Shown here: positions 63,924 to 64,000 of the stretch, one piece after another | Layout: every line of letters starts with the position of its first letter | Position numbering within the stretch: position 1 is the first letter of the stretch | From: UBA7672 sp963718145 | GTDB taxonomy: Bacteria; Pseudomonadota; Alphaproteobacteria; Caulobacterales; Hyphomonadaceae | Direction of reading: 5' to 3' | NCBI GenBank assembly: GCA_963718145.1 | Contig: CAVQYJ010000023.1 | Location: 620,001-684,000 of the forward strand | DNA: 64,000 bases | Program-made: the position numbers and the translations under genes | Notes under the pieces: generated by a model | Database searches by the model: none | Told to the model about the DNA's origin: nothing | The model's input: only the letters and a program-made list of their open reading frames with translations

Positions 63924-64000
63924 TGGCCTATTGGCTGGTGAAGTCGGAGCCGGAGGAATTCTCCTGGGACGCCCAGGTCAAGGCCGGCAAGAAGGGCACG
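63924..64000 (+). CDS. EVE domain protein, 3' end cut by window edge
   Basis: Only the first 25 residues are visible: MAYWLVKSEPEEFSWDAQ and on. 'YWLvKSEP..fsw' is the invariant opening strand of EVE-domain proteins (THYN1/YciO-PUA-like). These recognise modified bases in DNA or RNA, and many are linked to restriction of modified phage DNA or to RNA modification. GGAG (about 63910) precedes the ATG. Confidence 0.85.

Overview
The window looks like chromosomal DNA of a high-GC alphaproteobacterium, most likely in the Caulobacterales/Hyphomonadaceae range. This is inferred from gene content, not from a 16S gene. The supporting content is an mreB-mreC-mreD-PBP2-rodA rod operon, an Mla-type lipid transport operon with a fused STAS-permease, an APS-reductase-type cys operon with DUF2849 and DUF934, a large coiled-coil membrane protein reminiscent of polar organisers, and strong GC bias at third codon positions. 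No rRNA, tRNA, CRISPR array or transposase was recognised.

Layout. 1-1.5 kb: the tail of an SNase-like protein and two small membrane proteins. 1.66-4.2 kb: a TPP riboswitch controlling a PH-like membrane protein and thiC. 4.2-6.1 kb: a visibly AT-richer three-gene island (membrane-anchored ParA-like ATPase plus two small proteins) that ends directly on a HEAT-repeat gene lacking its start codon. 6.5-8.8 kb: secreted and cupin proteins and a SRAP-family protein that has lost three of four catalytic residues. 8.87-9.03 kb: a small intergenic element with inverted-repeat ends. 9.4-12.6 kb: a trimeric autotransporter adhesin with a terminator. 12.7-16.9 kb: VOC/YjbR/ArsR/AHSA1 operon, an MFS exporter and a GmhB-like phosphatase.

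17.8-22.5 kb (minus strand) is an assimilatory sulfate reduction operon: cobA, DUF2849, a glutathione transferase, sulfite reductase, DUF934, cysH. 22.7-33.3 kb holds a GcvA-type LysR, a coiled-coil periplasmic protein, dienelactone hydrolase, penicillin acylase/patatin, VTT and MFS membrane proteins and an acyltransferase. 33.2-39.3 kb is a sulfate import unit (lipoprotein SBP, cysT, cysW, cysA) with an Rrf2 regulator and a divergent outer-membrane porin. Uptake and reduction of sulfate are therefore both encoded here, about 11 kb apart.

39.4-43.8 kb carries the strongest candidate for a defence-like or otherwise undescribed system: a 1270-residue TIR / nSTAND / transmembrane / beta-propeller protein followed by a small SD-preceded TTG-start protein. 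44-48 kb has an Hpt phosphotransfer protein, a frameshifted secreted protein and the coiled-coil membrane protein. 47.7-51.3 kb is the Mla operon. 51.5-55.7 kb has DUF423, a lipoprotein, proline iminopeptidase, L,D-transpeptidase and an NSS symporter. 55.7-61.6 kb is the rod-shape operon. The end has an MFS transporter, a 0.67-kb non-coding stretch with signs of a structured RNA, and the start of an EVE-domain gene.
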